NCBI GenBank assembly: GCA_003427395.1 | Contig: BFEA01000028.1 | Span: forward strand, 2,274,464-2,313,156 | Direction: 5' to 3' | From: Chara braunii | Taxonomy: Eukaryota; Streptophyta; Charophyceae; Charales; Characeae | DNA: 38,693 nucleotides | Shown: positions 1-11,070 of the stretch, in pieces | Layout: every line of letters starts with the position of its first letter | Position numbering within the stretch: position 1 is the stretch's first letter | Notes under the pieces: model-generated | What the model saw: only the letters and a program-made list of their open reading frames with translations | What the model was told of the DNA's origin: nothing | The model's database searches: none | Position numbers and translations under genes: made by a program

Positions 1-44
1 TCTCTCTCTCTCTCTCTCTCTCCGTGTGTGTGTGTCTGTGTTCT
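1..44. repeat. (TC)n followed by (TG)n microsatellite
   Basis: About 22 bases of TC dinucleotides run into TG-rich repeats at the left edge of the window. The same TC-to-TG junction recurs near 22688-22735 and twice in 26510-26790. Confidence 0.9.
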
Positions 45-394
45 GTGACACAAACACAAATCAACAAAACTTGGCGTAAGCTGGCCGTGTGGACTGAACC
101 GATGATGTTATTGAGAGAGATCGACAGAAATGGCACGCAAGCAAAGTGGGGCCTAAGTAAAAAACGATGGGACCTGAAGAAGCCGGAAGCCGGAGCTTAG
201 GTCGCGATGGGGGAAGAGAGACGGGTAAAGCAGGTGCAGACGGATCTTGCCACAGGATGTCGAAAGATGGACAGTCGAGGGCAATATCCGGGAGGAGGAG
301 GAGGAGAAAGGATCAGATCCCGGCTAACCTCTTCCGCGCGGAGTTGGTTACCGCTCCATTGACTGAAAAATAGGTTCGACTCTTGGCGGACAGC
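45..394. other. Unassigned sequence, no gene recognised
   Basis: Only short open frames without recognisable domains are present. I see no RNA gene or repeat here. Confidence 0.5.
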
Positions 395-436
395 ACACTG
401 CTCATGTTCTCTCTCTCTCTCCCTTCCTCTCTGCCA

Positions 437-712
437 AGCACACGCGCACACGCACACGGACGCGCACACGAACACGCACACGTACACGCACGCGCACAAG
501 CGGACACCCGCACACGCACAAGCACACGCACTCGCACGCACTCCCACGCCCACGCACACGCACACACGCACACGGACACGCACACACACACACGCACACG
601 CACACGCACACGGACACGCACACACGCACACGCACACGCACACGGACACGCACACACGCACACGGACACGCACACACGCACACGCACACACGCACACGCA
701 CACGCACAACCA
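437..712. repeat. Interrupted (AC)n / CACACG low-complexity tract
   Basis: Nearly continuous CACACG, CGCACA and ACACAC units. Stop codons are rare in such sequence, so long Cys/Val/Arg or His/Thr/Arg-rich frames appear on both strands. These are composition artefacts, not genes. Confidence 0.95.
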
Positions 713-719
713 CAACCAC

Positions 720-895
720 ACCCCTCGTGAGAAAATGCACACGCACACGCAATTAGGACAGCGGCAGTAGGCCTACGCACACTGACACACGCACATGCAC
801 ACGCACAGCACAGCACAGGCACAGGCACAGGCACAAGCGCACCCTTGTGAGCACATGGACACACACGCAGTAAGGAGAGCGGCAGTAGGCCTACG
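720..895. repeat. Two-copy direct repeat, about 118-bp spacing
   Basis: The block around 756-778, ending GGCAGTAGGCCTACG, recurs at 873-895. The preceding GTGAGAAAATGCACACGC-like stretch also recurs (728 and 846). This is one of many two-copy tandem duplications in the window. Confidence 0.7.
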
Positions 896-1264
896 ATAGG
901 GGGTAGAGGTGCCCCGGGGGAAATTACGAAAGTGGTAGGTTGGAAGGGAGTCCCGTAGGGATACCACATGGCCAAGTGCCGAAGGTGCCTGTCATATGTC
1001 CAGAAATCCAGCATTTGCTTTTCTCCAAGGGCCAAGTCCCACATACACCTTGAGCACGGTTCCACTAGCCAAGGAGTAAGGTAAACTGTGTCCCACAAAC
1101 ACCTTTGGGACATCTGGGGGACATCGTCTGACCACTGATGCAGGAGATTCGGATGGCAGAGAAATTGCGAGGGATTTATATTCTGAGGTGGTTTTTTTTT
1201 TTTGTGTGTGTGCTTTTCCTTTCGGGTTCCCAAGAATGGGAGGCGGGAAAAGAAAATAGAAAGA

Positions 1265-1267
<3 letters not shown>
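896..1267. other. Unassigned sequence
   Basis: No coding region, RNA or repeat family could be recognised here. Confidence 0.4.
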
Positions 1268-1302
<35 letters not shown>

Positions 1303-1425
1303 AAAACAAAGCTCCATCTATTGGTGGGGAGCAACACCTGCTGGAAACCAGGTCCAGCGTCCCATAGATACAACCATATCCTCACAAATTGGCACGANCT
1401 GGGAACCGGGCCCAGCGTCCCATAA
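1268..1425 (-). mobile_element. Non-LTR retroelement 3' tail with poly(A), minus orientation
   Basis: A 31-base T run at 1268-1298 is the poly(A) of a minus-strand insertion. It is preceded, on the minus strand, by a tail module at about 1309-1363. The module includes a short hairpin in which GCTGGA pairs with TCCAGC around CCTGGTT. The same module lies in opposite orientation at 3173-3230, in diverged form at 14030-14080, and its hairpin recurs several times in the 3' region of the LINE at 27.0-27.7 kb. It is therefore probably a 5'-truncated LINE or a SINE sharing that tail. No coding part remains. Confidence 0.6.
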
Positions 1426-1600
1426 AGAGTACATTCAGAAAACTCGTCAGAAAATTTCATGCAAATGAGGCTAGGAACCTACTAGAAAAATCCAATTGGC
1501 CTAAGAATGGAATTTGAAAATTGAGATGCCGGGGCCATTACCCGGCTTTGGCTCAGAGGATTAGAGCTCCTTCAGACATATCTATGACAACTTCATGATT

Positions 1601-1952
1601 CAGAAACGACTCAGAAGAACCCCCATAAATCCACTTTACCTCCCTCCGGCAAGACTGACTGCAGCGGAGCCACCATCTCTGCTGCTGCTGTACCATACTC
1701 CCATCCTACCAGCCAGCCCCTTCACTGGTAGGACGCGTGATAACCCACCATCTTCTCCCACTTTTTTTTTTGGCTTCAGACATGTGATTTCAGAATCCGA
1801 CTTAGAAGAACCCCCATCTATCCACTTTACCTCACTCTGGCAAGACTGACTGCAGCGGAGCCACCATCTCAGCTGCTGCTATACCATACTACCATCCTGC
1901 CAGCTAGCCCCCTCACTGGTAGGACGCGTGATAACCCACCATCTTTCCCACT
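1601..1952. repeat. Two-copy tandem duplication, period about 190 bp
   Basis: Copy 1 starts at 1601 and copy 2 at 1791. Both contain the same block from AGAAGAACCCCCAT through GGTAGGACGCGTGATAACCC, with about 10% substitutions. No protein is recognisable. Confidence 0.85.
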
Positions 1953-2129
1953 CACCACTCCATGCTGCTGTGCAACAGTTCTGTCTTCGTCATCGAGAGG
2001 GAGGTCCCGGAAGACCAACAAGTGCAACAGTCTTGTCTTCGTCATCGAAAGGGAGGTCCCAGGTACTTTCTAATGAAGTCAGTTGACCACGGCCGGTACC
2101 CATCGAGACTCCACTCAATGCCAATCGCA

Positions 2130-2875
2130 TCCGTTCTCAACCACCCCCATCAGAACCCCCTTCATCCTCCCCAACTCCGTCCTAGTGAAGGGTTCGAAAG
2201 ACCATATCCTCAGCACGAGCTGGACACAATCCTCATCCTGCAATCTCCTGCCCCCTCAGGGATTCCAGTCTCCGTCATCGAGAGGGTAAGCCACCGCTGC
2301 TTGAGGCCAATCGCACCAGGATGATCCCTCATCAGCCGGTACCCATCCGGCAGCTAAGCTGCCCGATGCCAATCGCATCTAATGAAAAATCCCCCAGCCG
2401 GTACCCCGCAGACGACCTGATTCAACCCTCTTTTCGTCCTCACAAAGAGTCATCTCGTGCCCTTTGCCCTCCACCTTGAACAGATCCCCCAAAACCCAAC
2501 AGAACCTCCACTCGCCTGTCCCTTCTTCACCCTCCAAAACTCCGTCCTAGTAAAGAGTTTGAAAGACCATGTCCTCAGTAAGAACCAGACACAATCCTCA
2601 TCTTGCAATCTCCTGCCCCCTCAGAATTTTAGTCTACGTCTTCAAGGGGGTGAACCAACACTGTTCGAGGCCAATCGTACCAGAGTAAACCCTCATCAGC
2701 CGGTACCCATCCGACAACCCAAGTTGCCCGACGCCAATCGCATCCAATGAAAGTTCCCCTAGCCGGTACCCCTCAGACAGCCCCAATGCAACCCTCTCTC
2801 CGTCCTCACAACGAGTCATCTCGTGCCCTTTGCCCTCCATCTTGGACAGATCCCCCAAAGCTCAACAGAACCGCC
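2130..2875. repeat. Two-copy tandem duplication, period about 364 bp
   Basis: Anchor words recur at constant spacing: CTCCGTCCTAG at about 2177 and 2541, and CCTCATCAGCCGGTACCC at 2328 and 2691. A third copy appears to begin at about 2861 and then diverges. A smaller 55-60 bp duplication (GTCTTCGTCATCGA at about 1984 and 2036) precedes it. Proline-rich frames here come from composition and are not recognisable genes. Confidence 0.85.
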
Positions 2876-3099
2876 CCGTACAAATTCACGAAATAAGCTC
2901 AACAGTTCACAAAGTTTTAAGAAGCGAATTATCGCCAATTTTTAGAGATCGTCTCAGACAACTGAAAACCCTAAAAAAAGTAGTCGCGAATCCCACAGAA
3001 ACTGGAAACAGATGTGGACTGAGTACACCTGTGCCCCCCGGTGCCCCCCTCCCACACCCGACCACACCCCAGGGTAGGCAGGGATGTTATAATCCGGAC

Positions 3100-3335
3100 A
3101 ATGGGACGCTGGACCTGGTTTCCAACACTGTGGTGTCAGACTCAATGGTGAAGAAGAGAAAGATGTATCTAAGGGACGCTGGACCCGGTTTCCAGCAGGT
3201 GAGGCTCCCCACCAATAGATGGAGCGGCCCACCAGACAAAGCCTCAATCCCGGTGGTTCTCTTACCACCACTGGGATAGAGGTTTTGCACAGGCCTTAAA
3301 AAAAATAAAAAAATAAAAAAATTACAGGGAATTTA
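3100..3335 (+). mobile_element. Non-LTR retroelement 3' tail with A-rich end, plus orientation
   Basis: Two copies of the GGACGCTGGACC tail hairpin lie at about 3107 and 3176. They are followed by the GGTGAGGCTCCCCACCAATA module and an A-rich end at 3299-3330 (A runs broken by single T). This is the inverse-oriented relative of 1268-1425. Whether 1268-3335 was ever a single element is unknown. Confidence 0.55.
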
Positions 3336-4484
3336 AGACAGGCTACGAATTTATAGAAATTTTAGGAATTTAATAGACTATACCATCGGATGCCCTAAAT
3401 AGGATTTTCGACCAATACTATGAAAATATGGACCTGCTAAGCAGAAGGAGGGAAGGTGGAGGCCGTCATTCCTCGTACAAAAACGCGACAGACCTCAACC
3501 CCCCTCATGCTAGGGTGATAGGGCGCCACCGCTACCCCATAACTGGTCCACCTTGTTCGCACGGAAAGAAGTGTCTTCCACGCTCGACTACTCCTCAAAG
3601 TCATAAAGCCCCACAGTTACAGGGGAATACCCCCGGCCATGACTTCGTCGAACCCACTGGTTATGCTGCACTGACGGCATAACTCCCCAGGCCTCAAGCT
3701 CCTACCCAAGTTACAGAGCCTCAACTCCAGCACCGGCCTGAGTCGTCCTAACAAAATTCTCCTGACCTACCAGCCATAACCAACCATCCAACCACCTAGC
3801 CGATCCGGACCACCCTAAACCGATGCACCATCCTGAGGGAAGACAAAACAAATTCGAAGTTTACCATGATAGAAATCAATTAGGTTTGCGGACACAGGTT
3901 GAAGTTTACCATGATAGAAATCAATTAGGTTTGCAAACACAGGTTTCTTCAAGTAGAAATTAGTCAAAACGAAGATTAGGGAAATTATGAACTCTTATCT
4001 AGAGCATCGCTTAGAAGTTTTAAAGTTTTATGAATTAAAAAAACGAGATTTATGAAATCTATCTAAGGTGTTCAAATTGGACTCATGAATATCTAAAATC
4101 AAGAGGATAATCATGATCGTGGTTAAGATCGTTGTTAAGAACAACAAAATTACGTCAAGAATTATAAACCTAACAAAAACAGAGCCTGATTTGCGATTTT
4201 CAATTTAAGAAGTGAACTCACAGGATAAAAAGTATTTTGAAGATAAGATCAAAGGACACGATCAGAAACAATCGGAGTACAATCATAAAAAGAAGCAATC
4301 AGAAAACTATCAGAGTACAATCAAAGAATTCACAATCAGAGTGTTAAGAAATTGCGGAGATTATCTCAGACTGTAGATTTCACATTATCAAGAAACCAGG
4401 CGACGCGTGGGCAGAATCCTAATCCACTAATACCAGATTCCCGTTCCCTTTCAAAAGATGAAAAAAAATCAAGTACTCGAAGAG
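3336..4484. other. AT-rich spacer with a 45-bp tandem duplication
   Basis: No gene was recognised. GAAGTTTACCATGATAGAAA occurs at 3856 and 3901, a two-copy tandem of 45 bp. Short related ACAATCAGA-type motifs recur at 4260-4340. Confidence 0.6.
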
Positions 4485-4487
4485 CAT

Positions 4488-4986
4488 GGGCCTCGTTCCA
4501 CTACCCTCGACTTGAAAAAATCTCAAGGGCAGCGCCATTCCACTACACCCTTGAGATGTCCTAATCACTATTGGAAAGTGATTACGGTTCTCGCCTCAAG
4601 AAAGTCCCGCTCTGAAACTCGAGGGCGGCCGTAGGGTGCCCAGGCAACTTCGACCAATTTTCAAGTCACCTCCCAGAGGTGACTTCAATTTTCTTGGAAA
4701 CGGCGCCAACATGCGCCGCCAGGCAGTCCAGCCCCCCCGTCCGGGTCCTTTTTTTTTTTTTTTTTTTTGCCAATCACGGTTGTCCTGGCCCAGCGATGGA
4801 CCTGGGTTGTGAAAATTCCCTCACGAACCGGGGTGCACATTTTCCCGCTCCTTTTGCGAGCGGGAACTGCAGGGTGTAGTGGAACGACGACGACCTCTAG
4901 TATTTGTTAATTACGTTTTGGCTCAAGGGCACCCATGGGGCTGCCCTTGAGATTTTTTTCAAGTCGAGGGTAGTGGAACGAGGCCC
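4488..4986. mobile_element. Foldback / MITE-like element B with about 51-bp inverted ends
   Basis: The left end (4488 onward, GGGCCTCGTTCCACTAC) matches the reverse complement of the right end (to 4986) for about 51 bases, with one mismatch and one single-base indel. Both sides are flanked by CAT (4485-4487 and 4987-4989), a possible 3-bp target duplication. The arms also contain smaller hairpins: 4521-4529 pairs with 4548-4556 (9 bp), and 4922-4931 pairs with 4942-4951 (10 bp). No transposase is encoded, so the element would be non-autonomous. The GGGCC start and 3-bp duplication resemble Harbinger-type MITEs, but CAT is not the usual TWA target. Confidence 0.75.
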
Positions 4987-4989
4987 CAT

Positions 4990-5505
4990 GTTTTTGACCC
5001 CCTTCTTTTTCCTGGTCAATGTTAACCCCATCCAGTACTTCGATTTTCTCTCAAAATATACGAAATGCAGGCTTGAGCATGGCAACCGTCAGAGAAGGGA
5101 GTCCCATCAGGCACACGAAGGGACTCCCTCGCGGTGGTATGCGAGACTGCAACAGTCACGTACCACTCTGTCCTGATTAGGCATTGGCTGGGTGGGGAGC
5201 AGGGGGAGGAGACGGGAAGGTTAGTGGGACGACAACACTTTCAAAAGTCGGCCTCCTTCCCATCTTGGGAAATGTAACTTCGCTATTTTTCTTTTTTTTA
5301 AGTCTTTAAAATTACTTTTCTTCCTTTTCTTACAGTGCCGCACAGGTCCAAATAGGCCATGACTCCTGTGCTAGTGGAACCGTGCCCCTTGTGTTCAACT
5401 GGTTCAACGGTGTGACATGATTTCTCCAAATAAAAAAATGAATTTTGCCATTTTTTTGCATTTTTTCTTTTTTTCACGTCTTCAATAGAAGATGGTAGAG
5501 TTTCG
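4990..5505. other. Unassigned sequence with two hairpins
   Basis: A perfect 10-bp stem joins 5096-5105 to 5120-5129. Just downstream, an imperfect hairpin spans about 5133-5165, with GACTG/CAGTC at its tip. No gene was recognised. The 35 bases at 5335-5369 are repeated exactly beside the adapter at 13519-13553. Confidence 0.6.
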
Positions 5506-5919
5506 AAATGCCCCTGAAGTTTGCGTTTATTTGCGTTTTATCCCTCCAACGGCCGACTTACCTTGATTTGCCCCTGGGCCCTCTGAGCTTTCGTGCAGGC
5601 CCATGTCAGTGAGGGGAGCAACTTTTCGAAATGCCCCTACCGGACCGCCGGTCCCATTTCCCGTGGTGGTTGTTCGATTTGCCCTTTCGCGATGGATGCA
5701 TCTTCCTGGGATGCCCTCCAGCGGGGAGGCCTTAAGAATTCAAATTCAAACTCCTTGCTTTACCAGGCTGCTGCCGTGCAAAAAAACAGCACTCCACTCC
5801 ACGTTCTGTCCACTGCTGCAATCCACCGTGGAGTTCATTCTTCTGCTACTGCGACCTGCCGCCGTCTTGGACGTCCTCGGAGTACATTGCCGAAGGTGAG
5901 TGTTCCTTCCCTTCTTCCA

Positions 5920-5989
<70 letters not shown>

Positions 5990-6262
5990 AGAAAGCTGTG
6001 GAGCTAGGAGGGTAATGTACAGCCGAGATGCACGACACCAGCAGGGGTATCTTGGAAATTCTCGTGCCGGTACCCAACGGCTTTCCGGTAGGGGCATACT
6101 GGATATTTGGCACCGGTACCGGTAGGGCCATATTGAACATATTTCAGGCCCAAACGACGGCAGGGTTTTTTGGAAACTTGAATCGTTGTCAGAGGGGCAA
6201 ATCAGAGTAAGTCGGCCGCCAGAGGGGCAAAATGCAAATGAACGAAAACTTCAGGGGCATTT
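5506..6262. mobile_element. MITE-like element E with about 70-bp inverted ends
   Basis: The left arm at 5506-5576 (AAATGCCCCTGAAGTTT...CGGCCGACTTAC...ATTTGCCCCT) is the inverted counterpart of the right arm at 6191-6262, at roughly 80-85% identity. The interior holds a (TC)n tract and palindromic CCGGTACC/GGTACCGG sites near 6067 and 6115. There is no transposase. A further copy of the end motif TTTCGAAATGCCCCT at about 5624 suggests internal rearrangement. Confidence 0.75.
5924..5988. repeat. (TC)n microsatellite
   Basis: About 65 bases of uninterrupted TC dinucleotides inside element E. They account for the Ser/Leu-repeat and Arg/Glu-repeat frames seen here. Confidence 0.95.
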
Positions 6263-6373
6263 AGAAAAATGTCCCATAGAAAATAGAAGAGAAAATGGAT
6301 CCCCGAAATTATTACGTTTTCTTTCTGTGCCTTACTGACAGCCTGTATATCTTGGTGGACATTGATTTCATTG

Positions 6374-7269
6374 GGGCCCGCTGCACTACTCTAGACTCCT
6401 GAAAAAATTCTAGAGTTGTTCTAGAGCAATCAGAGTCGTGAAAAGTCCTAAAGGGTCTCGCTCCACTGCACTAAACTCACGAAAAAAAATAGTGAGTGCT
6501 TCTAAAGTTGTCAGAGGTCTATAACTCTTGAAAAAAGAAGCACCGCTCTACTTACTCCAGACTCAAGAACAATAGAAGCACTCACGAATTTCTCAGCGCT
6601 ACATGACAGCCCTTTTACAGCGCCAGCTCGTTCTGATGGCCGGGGCAGGAGGCACACTGGCGAAAAAAGAGGCCGGAGCCGGGGTAGGAGGGAGGATGCT
6701 AGAAAACCTGAGCGTTGCAGGCTGTGAACTTTATACAAATAGAGAGTGCCCTTCGAGAGCGCTTTCTGACAGCTCTCGAAGGGTGTTATCATGAGTTCCA
6801 GTCTACAGTAAGTGGGGCGAGGCGTTATTCTCGAAACTTCGGGAGGCCCAAAATCTACGCATCGCCGCACTAGCTCTAGACTCTAGAAAAGCTAGAGTTG
6901 CTCCGTCACTTTTTGAGTTCGGCCAGTTCACTACAGGACCGCTAGCCTGGGTTGTCCATCCAGACTCAAGGCCCACTCAAGGAAAACCAAGGCGTTTCAA
7001 GGGTCCTTTGGCCCTCCCTAAAAACAACGGCCTTTGCAGGTTAGTGCTCTAGATCAATCTAGAGTGAGAAGGACCGACCCGATCTGACAGCTCAAGAAAT
7101 GAGAACTCTAGAGCGAACTTACCGAGTAAGTCGAGCGATGATGAATCTATTACTTTTCTAGAGTTGTTCTGACAACTCTACAACAGGTTTTCGAGCGCCC
7201 ATTTCTTGAGTAAGTGCAGCCATGTCGGACTCAAGAAAAAGCTTGAATCTAGAGTAGTGCAACGAGCCC
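6374..7269. mobile_element. MITE-like element A with nested hairpins, same end motif as element B
   Basis: The left end GGGCCCGCTGCACTACTC (6374) is matched by the inverted right end (to 7269) over about 25 bases, and it resembles the ends of the 4488-4986 element. Degenerate internal copies of the same end lie near 6454, 6547 and 6863, suggesting nested insertions. Several perfect hairpins sit inside: 6388-6395 with 6409-6416 (8 bp), 6475-6480 with 6492-6497 (6 bp), 6749-6760 with 6772-6783 (12 bp), 7047-7054 with 7057-7064 (8 bp) and 7159-7167 with 7172-7180 (9 bp). There is no transposase and no clear target duplication. Confidence 0.65.
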
Positions 7270-7512
7270 TATCATGAACCTCGCCACACCACTGTAGGAA
7301 CGAAAACCGAACAAATGCATCTTCCCATGTGGTAGGGCAAGATGCATCCGTGCTATGAATAGCAGCAATGGATGCATCGTATCACTTTATGTGGCAGATG
7401 CATTCGTTCTCTTTTCGTTTCGACATTTGTGTGGCGAGGTGCTATGATGTACCACCAAGGCTCCCCTTGAAGTTCCCATGAATGTTGCACCCCCTCCACA
7501 TAGTTGCCTACC

Positions 7513-7613
7513 TTCTTCACCCGAATAGAACACCCCGTCATTATAGCTGCATTTGGCCCACCTTTCAGTCCAGATGCAGCGATAATGGCCAGACGTTCTA
7601 TTCTGGTGAAGAC
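7513..7613. mobile_element. Very small MITE, about 100 bp, with about 42-bp inverted ends
   Basis: The left arm TTCTTCACCCGAATAGAAC at 7513 is inverted at the right end (to 7613), and the match continues through CATTAT..GCTGCAT. Only a short spacer remains between the arms. A second member of the same family lies at 21562-21682. Confidence 0.75.
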
Positions 7614-7940
7614 GGTAACTGAAAACGAGAAATATGGCGGTGTATGTACCCAGGATTCGACGAAGCATTCATTCTCGTTTTCACTTCGTGGGGAGCAGTG
7701 GAAAGAGGTCATACGTCTGTTAAGCATATATGTTGTACGTGATCGTGAATGCCATACTATGCATCAACTAACGAAATGCGTGTTCTTTGTGTGGACTTCG
7801 ATTGAATACGGTCAGCTCTGGTGGCTAGGTACGTTGGTAAGTACTTGATATGCCAGGATGAACCAAAACTGAGGGTCACCATTTTTTATTTATTTTTTAA
7901 TAATTAATCTATATTCATCTCACAATCTTGTTTGTATCCA

Positions 7941-8115
7941 GCGGCCTAGCTCAATTGGTTAAGCACGCAAGTGACATTCAGGAGGTTGTGGGTTCAATCC
8001 CCATGGATGCCTGTAGTACTCTTGGTGCCAACCAACTGAGATAGTCAGCTGGATCCTCCTTGTCGATATTCAACCAACACGGGTGTGAGTGTGTGTGTGA
8101 GTGGGTTGCGTGTGG
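7941..8115 (+). mobile_element. tRNA-derived SINE or tRNA pseudogene
   Basis: 7941-8013 resembles a tRNA. It has an A-box-like TAGCTCAATTGG, then GTGGG-TTCAATC-CCCAT forming a paired T arm with B box GGTTCAATCC. No anticodon stem can be folded, so it is not a working tRNA. The downstream sequence (CAACACGGGTGTGAGTGTGTG at about 8076) resembles a stretch in the tRNA-like repeats at 20.1-20.9 kb on the other strand, which favours a SINE. The element's 3' end is not defined. Confidence 0.5.
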
Positions 8116-8170
8116 CATGCGGGAGAGTGTTGGCTTTAGACACTGCTGTTACTCGATGGGGGTGGGGGAA

Positions 8171-8306
8171 GATGAAAAGGGAGGCACAATTACTGGCAAA
8201 TGCTCGGTCGTTGTTTCGACGGGCCCCCACCGGCAGAAGATGAAAAGGGAGGCACAATTACTGGCAAATGCTCGGTCCTTGTTTAGACGGGCCCCCACCG
8301 ACAGCC
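8171..8306. repeat. Two-copy tandem duplication, 68-bp period
   Basis: GATGAAAAGGGAGGCACAAT starts at 8171 and 8239, and near-identical sequence continues through GGGCCCCCACCG.CAG. The two copies differ at only a few positions. Confidence 0.9.
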
Positions 8307-10343
8307 CCAACCCTGCACCCTATACGCTAGGGCAAAGGGGCAATTATGCTTGTGACGCGCTAACCTCATGCCCTACTCTGTCTTCCGGTCAGAGTGATAA
8401 GTTGTGTGGAAAAGGCCCTGAAAGACAATAGAACGAGATGTGCCAAGGATTTTTTGAAAATTGCGTGTGGGGACTCGGGCGGAACTGAAGTCCCCCGCGT
8501 GGTTCCGACTTTAGCGAGAACAGGTCACTGACGCGTGGGAAAGAAACAAGTGTGCGCGGTTTTCAAACATCCATTCAATCCAAAAAGTATCGATGTACCT
8601 TCGCGAGGGCTAAGGGTCGTCTCTTAGAGTGAAAGGGCGAAGGAACGCACGTGGGATCCCGTTTTCGGATCAGATCCCGGCGTCACTCGGTACAGAGCTC
8701 AGAGTCCAACGTGGAGGGCCTCAGCCTTGTCGCTCGTTCCTTGTGTACGTCTTCGCCATGTGTTTGATGGTGGAACTTTTTTTTCCGGTAGCGTTCTATG
8801 TGGCAACAATCGCTGCACAGGGTGTTCGGCCAATGGGGTGCTACTGCCGCCCAAGGGATGACAATCAACTCATTAAAAGGCAACAACAATGAGTACGGAG
8901 GGAAGTGAGGGTCAACAATGACAAAACCAGCACCTACAAATCCATAGCACCTCATCTCTGGTGGGAAATAGTATCTGCCGCCAATCTTGGCGACGTCTTC
9001 CCGTATGTTCCACTCGGACACACGTGTCCTTTCCTCGCTATAAGGGAACGGCCGAGGTGGGGCTGGGGGAAGTCGGCGCCCGGTCAGATCGGAATGTTTA
9101 GTCCACATGGCACGAGCAAAACCTGATTGCATTTGTCTAATCACTCCGTTATTCAATCACAAAAATATGCAAACACAATATTATGCATTATCTTCCATAC
9201 ATTACGCAAATTGATCCAATCAAGGGGACGACCATCATGCATTCGTGTGAGCATGCATCACATCAGAATCTTAATTCGTTCCCATCGTCGGAGCGGCTAC
9301 TCAATCGACACATACATGAGACAAATCGCTCATGCACATTTCATCAAAGACTAAGAAGCAAAGGAAGGGGCGCGGCAAAATCACATGCGCTTGCTAGCCT
9401 CGAGGGCACGTCCCCGCGAGATCCGATTGAATTCAATGAGACAAGCAGGACAAAACCTCAGGGACTTGCAAGGATGTAGGATTTGTCAAAACATTCGTAC
9501 ATTCACAACGGAAATACCATAAGAGAGAGAGGGAGATAAAGATTTGGCTTGACCAACGAAGGGGAGTAAGGACAAGGAAGGAGTTGTAAGCACACAAATA
9601 GATAGAGAACCAAAAAAACAGCACTCTGCCGTGAACTTAACTTCAAAAAGAAAAAGAGGAGTCGAGGATCAAGTGAGCGCAAGCCTGCTGTTCTCTGACC
9701 ATGGCCCCAGGCCATACAACCTCCCGTGCACATGCACCTTCCTTACCCTGGTACTGGCGATCCCGACCACCACATACCAACCTCGACACCACAGCGATCT
9801 CACCCCGCCAACTCAGCCTGCACACCTACTTGCCCAGATCCTGCAGGCCACCCAACACACAACCTTGCGAAACTACAGTCAGCTCATCAAATTTTCGACC
9901 TGTTGTGACTTCCCATCACCTAGCCACGAATCCCGAAAGTTGGCAGATGGGTTCAGAGAGAGTTTCTTGGGAGTGCTTGCGAGTTCCATAGTTGCGAGCA
10001 GGGGAACATAAAAGCATGGGGTGAAGACTGGGAGGGGTCAAGAGGGAGTTTGAGATGATCGCCCGCGGAAAGCCATATCGATCCCGCAGGCTCTTCGTGC
10101 AGCCAATCAGACCACTTCATGTGAGGGGAGTTTCTCCTTTGACGACGTCGATGAGTGACTTCGAGTACCTTGAGAAGGGATCGGTAAGGAGTTCCGGTAT
10201 AGGAATGCAGGCGGGAAGAATATGAGTGCGAAAGTAGCGCGGAGCGGATCCAAGATTCAAACGATGATGATTGGGGGTGAAGCATGAGAGAGAGGGGATG
10301 GAAAACATTTACAGACGAAGGGACAAAGGCGCGAAGAAGAGGA
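8307..10343. other. Unassigned 2-kb stretch
   Basis: No domain, RNA or repeat family was recognised. The longest frame is 157 codons on the minus strand (8683-9156). It has no motif I know and is not called a gene. Confidence 0.4.
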
Positions 10344-10703
10344 GAGGGAAGATGGTACGGGCTTTAGCAGGAGGGGGAAGCTTTCGCGTACAACGCCAGT
10401 GCCTAGGAGAGAAGGACATCAAAACAGTACGTTCATCCTAAAGCTATTTTAAGAATACGAAATTCAAATGTTATACAAGTGCGCGAGATTGAGCATGCAA
10501 AAATCCTACGTGTATCCAGTTGCGAGGGAAGATGGTACGGGCTTTAGCAGGAGGGGGAAACTTTCGGGTACAACGCCAGTGCCTAGGAGAGAAGGACATC
10601 AAAACAGTACGTTCCATCCTAAAGCTATTTTAAGAATACAAAATTCAAATGTTATACAAGTGCGCAAGATTGAGCATGCAAAATCCTACGTGTATCCAGT
10701 TGC
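10344..10703. repeat. Two-copy tandem duplication, 180-bp period
   Basis: GAGGGAAGATGGTACGGGCT starts at 10344 and 10524. The copies run to the common end GTGTATCCAGTTGC and differ by roughly 4%, including single-base indels. Confidence 0.92.
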
Positions 10704-11070
10704 CTACTAAAAATTCACCAATCTTTCAAGGGCGGATATGGGAAGCTCTCGATGCAAGAAATGAGACGTCAACGAAAAAGACATCCGTAAATCCCAAAAT
10801 TCCCAACCATTGAACAAAATTCTTAGCGCTCTCTCTAGTGCACGCTTAATTCCTACGTAAGTTCATGAATTCCGAAAGGAAATTTGCAACCAAAAAAAAG
10901 AAACGTCGGCTTGGATTCGGGAGAGCCTGGCTGGCCGACAACTTCATGCCTCGGGAATACAGCAAGAGAGAGGGGGGGAGCGGGGGAGGGGAGGGAGATG
11001 GTTCAACAAAATTTGGGGGCTTCGGAAGATAGTTCCGGTATGAGGCTCCAAACGCCCTGCGTGCCAAAGA

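Noticed and set aside
197-748. Long Cys/Val/Arg and His/Thr/Arg-rich open frames on both strands
   Set aside because: They lie in (AC)n-type repeats with few stop codons; no domain, and frames are open on both strands.
7441-7735. A larger element around the small MITE, suggested by GCATTC.TTCTC..TTTC repeats near 7391 and 7664
   Set aside because: The repeats are short, in direct orientation and imperfect, so they do not define an element.
8683-9156. 157-codon minus-strand frame
   Set aside because: No motif recognised, no neighbouring support, and overlapping open frames on the other strand.
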